The notes under the pieces are model-generated. The model did not search any database, was not told the DNA's origin, and saw only the letters and a list, made by a program, of their open reading frames with translations. The translations under genes and the position numbers were made by a program. Below, in pieces: positions 35,840 to 46,817 of a stretch of DNA of 64,000 nucleotides. The DNA comes from Coriaria nepalensis (taxonomy: Eukaryota > Streptophyta > Magnoliopsida > Cucurbitales > Coriariaceae), in the NCBI GenBank assembly GCA_027186245.1, contig CP114485.1, positions 4,960,001-5,024,000 of the forward strand, in the 5' to 3' direction. Each line of letters opens with the position of its first letter. Positions within the stretch are counted from its first letter, which is position 1.

Positions 35840-37992
35840 TCAATCATCATCAACGTAAATGGTTTCTTGCTTAAACAACCCTCCAAACACATTCCTGACT
35901 TCTTTCTTCGCCTCCTCTTTTCCCTCCTTCCCTTTCCCTTCCTCCTTGCCCCTGACCTGCTTCTTCAGCCCAAAACCATTTGTACCAAACTTAGGTCCTG
36001 TTTGCTTAACCATAACTGCTTTCTTCGCCGGCAAGTTCTTTGCTTTTGCTTGCCCCCTAACAGTAGCAATCTGCACCTTAGGAATCTCAACCGACGGAAG
36101 CTGAGAGCTAAACTTCTCCCATGAGAGGCCTGAACTGAAATCCTTTGCTTTGGTCAAAAGCGTCTCGACAGAAGCTATTCCTGCCGCTTCTGCTTTCTCT
36201 TGAGCTTCTTCTGCTAGAGAAGTAGCTTTTGCTTCTTGCACTGATAGCTTTTTCACTTCTGCTTCTAGCTTCTTGGCTGCTTCTGCTGCCTCAACTGCCT
36301 TCTCTGCTGCTTTCACTGCCTCCTCCTCTGCTTTCGCCTTTGCAATCGACTCTGCGTACGCTTTTCTCCTCCCGTCCTCGGGAATTGCACTAATCAAACA
36401 CGATTAAGCTCGTACAAACATCAATCTACATTACTTAATTACCCATTTGGCTAATGATTAATACTGATATAGATAAATAAAACACAATGTTCATTACCTA
36501 AAAAGCTCGTTTACCGGTTTTGAGGGTGCAGATGGATCTGTCGAAACTTCCACTACCTAAAATCAGAGAATAATAGAGTTTTCAATCAGTTCTTGAACAT
36601 ATAGTTAGTTATATGCCAAAAGAAAAGGAAAAATAAAAAAACGATACTGAAGTAGGGTTTTTTTGACAGTTTATATGTAACATACCTTGTTTTCTGCCAC
36701 TGCTGTGTTAGAGAAAACGTTAGCTACTAAGGTTGCTATCTGAGACTTGGCCACCTGATTAAGTAAAACATTAGTTTAAGAAGTACATAGAAGACACCTC
36801 AGTTCTAAATTAGGCTAAACAATAATAATTCAATGGATAATTATTGGATACATTACATTACTTTGTAGTCGTTTGCACCGGCGCTTCCTTCAGCTGACAC
36901 GACAATATTATAGCCGCTCTCCAGTGAAAAGTCTTCAGTCAAACTAGTCTTGATGAAGGTATATCTGATGTCCGTTTTGATTACTTTCTGCAACAGTTCC
37001 GGCACTGTCAAAGGTTGAGATCGCGCGAAGAGGTTGTTAAAGAACGTGGAGATCCCATCCAGCACATTGTAGGTCGACGCGGACGATGTGTTTCCGTCAT
37101 AGATTATCGCCACGTGTCCCACTCCCGCTAGCTGGGCAGCCTCGATCACTTGCAAGGCGTCCGATGTAGTGACTTCAGCAGTGGGCCCGTTTTCTCCCGG
37201 GCCTATTGTAACTACCACCTTACTTGCATTTCCTATTGCTTTAGCAATCGACTCCGCATCTTGAAACGTGGATTCAACGGCATTGATGCGTTTCGATTCT
37301 TCGATAGATATGATCTGCAGTTTGTATTAAAAGTGGGAACATGAAAGACAATATCAATGTATTAAAGGTCTATTTAGATAGACTTATTGAATCCATATTT
37401 AGTAAATTTGAGGTTTAAAATGGTACATTCTAATTATATTTTGCGAATTTAGATAATAAATAGTGGGTCCAAACTAGACTTTGGTTCAAAAAAGTTGATC
37501 CAAATGAATGTACAAAACGCTATTTCAAACTGCAGTTGGACAAAAACTTACCTTGTAATTAGCAGCAATACGGGCCAATTCTTGGGCAGCACCGAGTTCG
37601 GGCACACCGGCTCGGACGCTAAAACCTTCACGCAGAAGTGTCTGGGCAATACGAATTCCGGCCTGCCCAGTTGCCCAGGCGACAAAAACAGTACCCGGGT
37701 CCTTGCGTCTAGTGTTCCGGAACAACAAACTGCTCGAAGAATTAGGCTTACTCACAACTGGTATCAAAGATTTCACATCTGGGACTTTACCAAACGGGAA
37801 CCCAAATGGATTTGAATTTGAGGAATCCTCTGTTTGGCCACTATCTTCAGCTGGAGTAGCGTTGTCCCTCGGTTTGCCAAACCCGAAAGAAGGAGTTTTG
37901 GCATAGACTCGGAGCCTTGGGTTCTTATGTGTTAGCTTTGAATTGGGAGTTGTGCTTAGGAGAAATGAATTGGAGTTGATAATGGCAGCCAT
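35840..37992 (-). CDS. PTAC16: PTAC16, plastid nucleoid/thylakoid protein with Rossmann-type domain
   Basis: Five exons on the minus strand: 37552-37992, 36862-37314, 36686-36754, 36498-36556, 35840-36389, giving 523 residues (Arabidopsis about 510). After a plastid transit peptide comes RKDPGTVFVAWATGQAGIRI and the rest of an atypical NAD(P)-binding domain (AESIAKAIGNASKVVVTIGP, VGHVAIIYDGNTSSASTYNV, IKTSLTEDFSLE, VFSNTAVAENK, VEVSTDPSAPSKPVNELF). A long Ala/Glu/Lys coiled region (YAESIAKAKAEEEAVKAAEK onward) follows, then a basic tail ending NVFGGLFKQETIYVDDD. The family is found in plastid transcriptionally active chromosome preparations and on thylakoids; its enzymatic role is unknown. 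Oddity: the first Gly of the expected GATGQAG motif is Trp here (residue 106, TGG at 37675-37677). All splice sites are normal and the frame is intact. Confidence 0.93.
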
Positions 37993-39298
37993 TGAGGAGA
38001 AAAAGTGATGGTGTTGATTATCACCTCTAAGAACTCAATACTTTTCTTGTATATTCATGTCCAGGTTTTTGTTTTGAGTTGGATCCAAACACACCGTTTC
38101 TGAGGATTTTGATATGTTTGGTTGGTTTGATTCTAATGTTATCCAGGTGGGGAGGGGGTTAGAGGATGATGATAGCAAATGGGATTGTGCCACGTAAGGT
38201 TTTGTTATCCATACGGTGAGAATTTGAACACCAGACATTTTGAATGACACTTCAGAGCCATATGAAAATGACATCGCCTTTGATATTTTTAAGGACTTGG
38301 TTTATCAAATTTTATCCACTAACCTGCAAAAATGAGAAATAAATAATTATAAAATAGAAAAATATATATTTATATAAATGACCACGAAACAATGCAGGAA
38401 AACAACTCGAGCACTACTTCTTTCCAAATTTTTATTTTATTTTATAAATTCTTAAGTAGTTAAATATATTTATAATAAATAAATAAATTTAATTATTTAT
38501 GTTAATTTCATATTATTATATTATATAATTTACGATCAAAATAATAAGTTTTATTTTCATGTAATAGGGATGATATGATATTTATTATTATAATAAGATT
38601 TAATTTATTAAATTATATTCAAAAAAAATTTAATTTTTATAAATTAGGTGAGCTACATTTTCCCCTCATATTATATAAGAAAAATTCAAATGAGAAATAT
38701 CCTAAACCAGTTACAAAATGATAGAATATTTATACATACGGGCTGTATAATTTTAGGACATTTAAATGTTCAAGGACCAAATTACAGGATTTTTAAGTTG
38801 TGGAGGACTAAATGGCAAAATAGGAGACAAATACCAATTTTGTCTTGGCCCGAAAACAGAAGAACATTCAATGCTCTTTGGCTTCCACGAATCCAGACGC
38901 ATGAGCTCCGGATTTTGCTACCTGGTAGTCTGTGATTGGCATAATCTACCATGTCATCTAAACACGTGGTAGACCTTGCCTGTCTAGGAAGCTCTCCGCG
39001 CAGATCTTGACGCGTTGACCAAACGCATATAATCGGATGCAAACCTATTTATATTCACTCTTTATTCTCCATCTCCGGTCCGCTCTCTCCCTCCCTCTCT
39101 CTCTCTCTCTCTCTCTCCGTCTGTTCTCTCCCTTCCACAGACTCTGCCAAACCTAAGATCCCTTTCCCAAACCCTAATTTTCATAGATCATGTAGGTATC
39201 AGTTCCTCATTATTCTCATCCGTTTTATCGAACAGTCTCCAATTTTAGGTTTTGTGAAATTGGGAAAATCGGAGGTAGGCGGAGCTAATCCCTAATAA
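37993..39298. promoter_or_regulatory. Shared divergent promoter region, PTAC16 and TFIIA
   Basis: The 1.3 kb between two genes transcribed away from each other must hold both promoters. 38340-38650 is very AT-rich. A (CT)n tract at about 39092-39117 lies 180-200 bp upstream of the TFIIA start codon, in its likely 5' UTR. No other gene is seen. Confidence 0.6.
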
Positions 39299-42200
39299 AT
39301 GGCGACTTCGACGAGCTCTGTATACGTCAATGTCATAGAAGACGTCATCAACAAGGTTCGCGATGAGTTTCTCAACAGCGGACCGGGCGAGGACGTTCTC
39401 AAGGAGCTTCAAGGAGTAATTCTTATTCCTCAACCCCCTCTCTCTCTCTTCCTCACCCTATTACTTCAATAGATTTTCCTTTTTTTAGGAATTTTCTCCA
39501 CTATTGGCCGTTTTAGTAGCTTAGTTTTAATCCGATTGGATAGATTGAGAGTTTTCTTTGAAAAATGACGTATGGATTCGATCTGACTGTAGCTAGGGTT
39601 TTGAGGTTTGGCTGATCTTGTAATTTATGTAGATGTGGGAGGCGAAGATGATGCAAGCTGGTGTAGTAAATGGTCCTATTGAGAGGTCAGCTGCGCCTAA
39701 GCTCACTCCGGGTAGTGCAATAACTCCAGTCCGTGATCTTAATATGCCTTATGAGGGGAACGAGGAATATGAAACGCCCACAGCTGACATGCTATTTCCA
39801 CCTGTGGGTTTTTTGCTGTCTCTTCCTGCCGCATAATTGCAAAAACGTTTTAGTATATTTTGGAATTTAGAATCCTATTGATTTTTATTTTTGAACTGAC
39901 CTACGTTGCATAAAAATATTTAATTCTATGATGTGGGGTTTTCAAATTGAAGACGCCATTACAAACCCCGATTCAAACACCGTTACCGGGATCTGCAGAG
40001 ATTTATAACATTCCAACTGGAGGAAGTGACCAGCCTACTCCTGGAAATGATTCGGCTGCCATTGCTGGTGGTGGTGGTGCTAATAACACAGATCCAAAAG
40101 GTGGAAGACCCAACATGTACATGGTAATAATACTGAGCATTGCTATAAGCGTACCTCCTAGTTGCGTTAGTGCAGTAGACTTTTCTTTAATAATCCTTAT
40201 TTTTTGAGTTTTGGCATGGATTGTAATTGAAAGTTACGTAAGAAGAGTTGTTGATAATCTGGAAATTCTTGTTACAGCCACCTCCTTCTCCTTGGATGAG
40301 CCAAAGGCCTCCACTTGATGTTAATATTGGTAAGTCTGGTGCTCAAGTAGTATACAGCGTTGGTAACAGTGATTCTTAGGAATCAATGTTGGTTGTTGTG
40401 TAGCTTATGTGGAAGGGCGCGAAGAGGCAGACAGGGGAACCTCTAGCCAACTCCTTACACAGGTAATCCTTGCATAATGTCTCCTCGAGATGTCCCCCCT
40501 ACAACACATATTCGTTGATCTAACACGCATAAATATCTTAAACTGCTAAAACAGTGTAATATCATATCAAGGTCTCGTGCTAACATTTGAGAATTCCAGG
40601 ACTTCTTAGCAATGTCTGGCGGAAAGAGAAAGCGTGAGGATATTGCTCCCCAGTATCAAACTAATGGTTTTATACCACAGCAAGATGGAGCAGGAGATGC
40701 TGCCCCCAGTATCTTTGAAATTGAGGTATGTTGTTCTCTTTTATTTGGGTATTTTGCTATTTTAAAGGTTAAACTATTCTAACCGTCAACATAGTTTCTT
40801 CTACTCTGTTGTTTGGGTACATGGATTTACTATGACTGGATAAATTATAAGAATCATTTTGTAGCAACCACTGAAGGCACTATTAGAAAAAGGCAAAGAT
40901 ACAATGTTTCTTTTAATTATTTTTTGGTGCATCAGGTCCTTCGATACAACTTTTATCTTTGATAATGCCTTACCTTTAAGGATTCTAATTATCGAACCAA
41001 AAGTTTGACAGCATGCTTATTGATTTATCTGAATTATTTAGTCATAACCTTTCCAGGTAACCAGAGGAGCCGGCATTGTTATCACAGCAAATGCGAAGAT
41101 GTCATCTCATTCCACACGATCATCTACAAATATTCCTCAATTTGATGGGCCAATACCTGATCCTTATGATGATGTGCTTTCTACTCCCAATGTAAGCTTC
41201 ATTTCTGTCTCTTTCTCTCTTCCCTGGGCCTCAATTGGACAGTTCCACTGCTCTTTAAATTCTAGAAGCAGATATTTTGGTTTGTTCAGCAGAGTTTGCT
41301 CATAGGTATTTATTATTATAGATGTGTGAAATTCCAATTTTTGATTGAAAGTGATTATGCAGCAGTGGATTCTGGCAATTTTGTAAGAGCCTGAATAGAA
41401 CAGACTGATTGTTTATGAATAGTAGTGTTTCCTGTTAATATATTTGAAGTACTTGGGGGTTAGAAAATGTTCACTTTCCTCTAGGACCATTTGGTATTGG
41501 AAACAAATTTCATTTCCCTGTTTCATTCCTGGTTTCTCCTCCCTTGATAATTCTCTCTAGCTGATTTACTTTTCATACCTTCCCCTTGCAGATATACAAT
41601 TATCAAGGTGCCTATAATGAAGACTACAATGTAGCAAACACACCAGCTCCTAGTGGTAAACTTTGTGATAGATCTGTGGAAGATTGCTTCTAACTTGAGA
41701 TGCATAAAATAGCTGTTACTGTTTCTATCTAATGGTGGACCGACCTGTTACTTTTTTGGTGTTATAGACATACCAGCTGGGACCCCTGCTGTTGTTCCCC
41801 CGAATGAGGTTGGGGATTATGACGATGATGAACCACCTTTGAATGAAGAAGATGATGATGATTTGGATGACGTTGACCAGGGGGAGGAGCTTAATACCCA
41901 ACATTTAGTTTTGGCTCAGTTTGACAAGGTAACTCTTTGCTTCTATCATCTTTGCTTCTATCATCTTATTTTCCCTCATTCTCATGTACTTACTACAGCA
42001 TGCCAGTCCTATCATGTGGGTCCCTTAAATGGAGACGTTGTAACTATCAAGATATATCGACTTGTTATGCTAAGCTAGCAGTGCATGTATGTTTTTCCCT
42101 GCCTTATACATAATTAACATATATTGGGTAAGTAGGTGACTCGTACCAAAAGTAGGTGGAAATGCTTACTAAAGGATGGGATCATGCATATCAACAACAA

Positions 42201-42329
42201 GGACATTCTCTTCAATAAGGTGAGATTTTTCTTGAAGTATATTTTGCACAATTTTCGGTTCCTGATATCAAAATCTTTTGTTTTGATGTCTGCATCTCTG
42301 TGCAGGCAACTGGAGAATTCGACTTCTGA
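39299..42329 (+). CDS. TFIIA-L: Transcription initiation factor IIA large (alpha/beta) subunit
   Basis: Eleven exons, all GT-AG: 39299-39415, 39633-39803, 39953-40123, 40278-40329, 40404-40462, 40600-40725, 41057-41191, 41592-41655, 41768-41928, 42136-42219, 42306-42329; 387 residues in frame. The N-terminal four-helix-bundle part reads VYVNVIEDVINKVRDEFLNS. The middle is low-complexity linker (TPLQTPIQTPLP; Gly and Asn runs). An acidic DDDEPPLNEEDDDDLDD precedes the C-terminal beta-barrel half: HLVLAQFDK / VTRTKSRWKCLLKDGIMHIN / ATGEFDF. TFIIA binds TBP at the TATA box and stabilises the preinitiation complex. The alpha/beta precursor is normally cut within the linker in other eukaryotes. 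The gene is intact and neighbours the HAI-type PP2C, as in Arabidopsis. Confidence 0.95.
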
Positions 42330-43322
42330 TTTTGTTGGAGTTAATATCTGCAATTCCATTTGCATGGAAGTTCGCTTTCACAGAGGAACTCCAAAGTTCA
42401 TTTTGATGTACCTCGATGATGTTCCTTTTAGCTACTATAATCATTTTAGTGTAAGCTTTGGAGGAAGAGAGACAGTGTGCTTTTTTGCTACTTTCTAAAA
42501 GTTTCTTCTTGTTTATATAAAGGATAAGCTTTTCCAGCCTTTAAATTGACGAGAATTTTCCACAAAATTTCCCCGTTTATGATTTGTAATTCCATCTACT
42601 TTGTATTCTTGTTAAGTTCAGGTTAAATTATAACTAGCATTGTTGCGTAATCTGGGTTTTTTTTTTTTGGACCTAATTTAGGCTGGAAACTCTAGATATA
42701 TTTCTTTATTTTATTCGATTATTATTATTCTATCTGATTCTATGATAAAGATGTAATTTATAGCACGGTTGAGGAAGGGAATGATTTTTATGGAACTTGT
42801 GGCTTTTTTGACCAATTTAGATTCTCTCCAAAAGTGAACGATTATTATTATTATATTTTATTGAATCTTCACTGTAGATCTAGATCAATTCGAATCAGTA
42901 CGGTATTTGCCCAATCCAAATCCCTTCCTGAAAAGGTGCAACTATAATCCAATTCTAAAAGAAATTTAAAAAAAATGTTGAGGAAATGAGAAAGTAAGGT
43001 CATGTTTGGAGTTGGGAGGGGGAGAAGAATTCATTCTCAAGTATTAGACAGTGCTGAAATGTCCATGGTGATAGAGCAACTTTTTCATAAATATCATCGG
43101 AGAACAGAATTAAACAAAAAAAAAAAGAAACAGAACTAGAACGATACTTGTCAAGATGATGACAGCCCCCATCTGAGTTTCTCTGTGGCTCTTCAGAATC
43201 CATAAAAGGTAGTAATCATAGCTTGTCAAACTTGAATAAAGGCGCTTGATTTGAGTCCATTCATCAAACAAGTGATACTCTAATACCACTCCTCAAAATA
43301 CTTGCACTCCTTCAGCTCCTCA
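42330..43322. other. Spacer between TFIIA and the Rubisco activase relic
   Basis: The first 200-300 bp are the likely TFIIA 3' UTR. The rest should include the former promoter of the Rubisco activase gene. No coding frame is supported. Confidence 0.5.
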
Positions 43323-44597
43323 ATGGCTGCCTCTGTTTCAGCCATCGGAGCCTAGACACTTCGTTCTAGGTTGTGCTTCTATATTGATGATGTGCTTGTA
43401 ATTCGGTTTCAGACACAAGTTGGATAACAATGTGTATGGATTCTACACAGCTCTATCTTTCATGGACAAGCTTGTAGTTCATATTACCAAAAATTTAATG
43501 ACACTACCTAATATCATGGTTAGTGGTTAAATTTCTTAAAAATTTCTTAGATCCTTGTATATCTCTGATAGCTTACCTTGTCTTCTAGGTTCCTCTCATT
43601 TTGGGTGTTTGGGGAGGCAAGGGTAAGGGAAAATCTTTCCAGTGTGAGCTCGTCTTTGCCAAGATGGGAATTAAGTGAGAATTTTTTTTTTCTTTTTTCT
43701 GCACATTCATTTGCGTCTAACCTTAGAATTTTTTTTTTTTAATAACTATTTCCAGCCCTATCATGATGAGTGCTGGAGAATTGGAAAGTGGAAATGCAGG
43801 AGAGCCTGCAAAATTAATCCGGCACAGATACCAAGAGGCAGCCGATATAATCCGAAAAGGAAAAATGTGCTGCCTCTTCATCAATGATCTTGATGCAGGT
43901 GCGGGTAGATTTGGTGGGACCACTCAGTACACTGTAAAGAATCAGATGGTGAATGCTACTCTCATGAACATAGCAGATAACCCCACTAATGTTCAGCTTC
44001 CAGGAATGTACAACAAACAAGAGAATCCAAGTGTACCAGTTATAGTGACAGGTAATGATTTCTCCACATTATATGCCCCTCTCATTAGAGATGGTCGTGT
44101 GGAGAAATTCTACTGGGCCCCCACTAGGGAAGACCGTATCAGTGTGTGCACCAGAATATTCCGGAGTGATAATGTGACTATGGATGATGTCGTTAAGCTT
44201 GTTGACCAATTTCCCGGGCAATCTATTGGTAAGTAATGATAAACTTTTTTGATCAATACGTACTTAATTTCATGAGTAATAAACGGATGGACTTACTTGT
44301 TGGGCAGATTTTTTTGGTGCTGTAAGAGCTCAGGTTTACGATGATGAAGTAAGGAAATGGTTATTAGGTGTGGGAGTTGAGAGCATCGGGAAAAGGCTTA
44401 TAAATTTGAAGGAGGGTGGTTCCCCAACTTTTAAGGAGCCAAAAATGACACTAGAGAAGCTTCTCCAGTATGGTAATATGCTTGTCCAGGAGCAAGATAA
44501 TGCGAAGAGAGTTCAATTGGCTGATAGGTACTTGAATGAAGCTCCCCAGGGAGATGAGAATGAAGATGATATCAAGAGAGGAGCTTTCCAGAGTTAG
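43323..44597 (+). pseudogene. RCA: Rubisco activase, internally deleted copy
   Basis: The start MAASVSAIGA (43323) remains, then a stop (TAG). About 80 bp later the coding sequence resumes in the middle of the gene: DNNVYGFYTA ... MDKLVVHITKNLMTLPNI. Between them the rest of the transit peptide and the N-terminal part (roughly 150 codons plus introns) are missing. From there all exons are open: 43589-43674 (GVWGGKGKGKSFQCELVFAK, Walker A), 43756-44228 ([38 protein letters not shown], sensor and Arg-finger region, [20 protein letters not shown]) and 44308-44597 (ending KRGAFQS). Rubisco activase is an AAA+ ATPase that removes inhibitory sugar phosphates from Rubisco in the chloroplast. Lacking its targeting sequence and N-domain, this copy is presumably non-functional, though its C-terminal AAA+ part is oddly well kept. 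A functional copy should exist elsewhere. Confidence 0.87.
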
Positions 44598-45183
44598 CAA
44601 CTATTCACATAAACTCGATCTGGATTCATACTGCCAAGAAAAGTTCATCAATTGTGTAATGTGAGTTTTCGCAAAGACAAGAACATAAAAACATGTTAAC
44701 CTTGGAACTAAAACAATTGCTCAAGAAAACAATAGAACATTGGATAAACAGGATTTTACATGTCTTGCCAGTCATGCTACAGTCATGCTATACTCAAGTT
44801 CTTCTTAATTAGATTTTGCCATTCAAATCAAATTTAAGCCCTGCAAGAACAAAATAAAACAGCTAGAAACCTGAACTAAATGAACATTAATTAGTAACAA
44901 TTTTGTCTCAACATTATATCAAGTTACATATAAAAAGAATCAAAGAATATCAATTGAATGCTATTCACCTCTGAAAGACAACGTATATTGACAATGTAGA
45001 TTCAGCATGATCAAATGCCCCCACAAGACCCAAACACTAGCTTTGTAGAAATCCAGCAAAGATAACAACTAAATAGCCCAGGCTAAAACCAGGATCTTCG
45101 TAGAAATCGGTATGATTAAATGTGCGATATTAAATCCGGCTAAACCAGGATCTTTTCTAACTCCTCTATCACACATCAGTCTC
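44598..45183. other. Spacer, no gene seen
   Basis: 3' flank of the Rubisco activase relic and AT-rich sequence up to the end of a minus-strand PPR relic. Confidence 0.5.
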
Positions 45184-46460
45184 CTAACCCCTCCAGCATA
45201 ATCCCAGAAACCTTCGGTCACCAGCACATTTGACAGGAGCATAAGTTGCTAGATCACCTGGGTAAATCTCAAGAAGCTTTTTTGCACAACGGGTAGCAAT
45301 TTCTTTATTTCCATGAATTTGACAAGTACTTAACAGAGCTTTGTATATTGATAGCCCAGGCTCTACTGGCATGATTCCTCTGCTTCATAGAGCTTCCCAG
45401 CTTGACCTATAAGATCCACAATTGTAGCATAGTGTTCCATTTTTGGCTTTTCAAGCAAATTGAAGTACTCAAGTCCTTTATCCAATAAACCCACATGGCT
45501 ATAAGCAGTGAGAATAGCAAGAAAGGTGGCATCATCCGGTCTTAATGCCTGTTCTTTTCATTTTTTTGAACAATTCGACAGCTTTAATCCCAAATCCATG
45601 ACAGGCACATCCCAAAATCTGGGAATTCCAGGAGATAAGATCATGTTCTTTCATCGTCAAGAATGCTCTCTGAATCGATTATAGCCCCACCACCTTGCGT
45701 ACATGGAAATAAGCCCGTTTTGGACACAAAAATTTAAAGCATACTTTTTACAAAATAGACCATGAATTTGCTTTCCCTCTTCAAGTGCCAGACATTATCC
45801 CTAGTGCCCTAAAAATGCTCGTAAATGTGAACAAATCTACATTGAAACCCTCATGCCTCGGTACAATGAAACATCCCAGGACTTCTTCACCAATTCCCAT
45901 GTGGGAGAATTAAGTCCAATCTTTTGTCGCTTGAACAAATGTTCCTGAAGTCTTACACGCTACAACCACATTCTGAGTAGACAGTCACAGGAGTGGCAGC
46001 TATAATGAGCATTAATCTCCAATCCTTCCCAAATATCAGGCAAGAATTCTGAGAACAAAATGAGCTAAGCAAACTATTAACTCAAACCATGAATCTGAGC
46101 CCTAGCTTTGTCACTTCTAATTTTGAGCAACAAACCAAAACACCAGATAAACTGTACTGGTTGGCGCAATCCCCCATTTTAGCATCTCGACAAAACATGC
46201 CAATTGCCATTTGTGGGGACCACCTTGCAAATAACCCGAAATCAATGAAATCCAGCTGACTGCGTTTCTGTGCGGCATTTCAACAAACGACTTCTGGGCA
46301 TTCGACATATTACTACTGAGTTTCGCATACATATCTCGAGCACTACATATATACACGTTCAAACAGAAACCCAGCTTGATTACCAAAGAGTAAATTTGAA
46401 TTCTTAATTCCAGAAAACCAGATTTTGCGCAGGATGATATGGATTGACTGTGAAAATCAG
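45184..46460 (-). pseudogene. PLS-class PPR protein relic (E-type)
   Basis: Minus strand. The 5' part (46117-46386) reads AKLSSNMSNAQKSFVEMPHR, NAVSWISLISGYLQGG, FVEMLKWGIAPTSTVY. Further on come HDLISWNSQILGCACHGFGI, KAVELFKKMKRTGIK, and at 45184-45372 MPVEPGLSIYKALLSTCQIH, GNKEIATRCAKKLLEIYPGD. This is the alternating PPR, E-domain arrangement of organellar RNA-processing proteins of the PCMP-E group, but stops and frame changes break it at many points. The Arabidopsis region has a PPR gene (CRR2, At3g46790 as I recall) near PTAC16; whether this relic is its counterpart is uncertain. Confidence 0.72.
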
Positions 46461-46817
46461 GGGAGGGTGAAAACCCACGCCCCTGACTCCAACTCCATGG
46501 CTCAAAATCAACAGATTATGATGCTTTCTGGCCGTGGGTGAAAGCATCTTTGCCGCAATGCATGAAAACGTCAGCTCTGTCAATGTTATGGAAAGATTTC
46601 TGGGTCACCATAGCGCGGGAAATTACCTGATTGGCCGCCTTCTTGGAGGTTTTCTGTAGGGCGCGTCGTAGAAGATGAATGGACATCATGCAACTGATTC
46701 TGCCTGTTTGCGAACTAAAGTAAGAAACGACATGTCGTCCTATCTGCCGTTTTTATCTCTCTTATCCGGAATTTCTCCCGTTTGTCCTCCCTCTTCTCTT
46801 CAGAACGTCAGAGAAAA
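46461..46817. promoter_or_regulatory. 5' flank of TOC75
   Basis: About 360 bp between the PPR relic and the TOC75 start codon, with a C/T-rich leader just before the ATG. Promoter and 5' UTR are inferred from position only. Confidence 0.5.

Noticed and set aside
35859..36124. Plus-strand frames opposite PTAC16 exon 5
   Set aside because: Mirror frames of the Ala/Lys/Glu-rich coding region on the other strand; no independent coding evidence.
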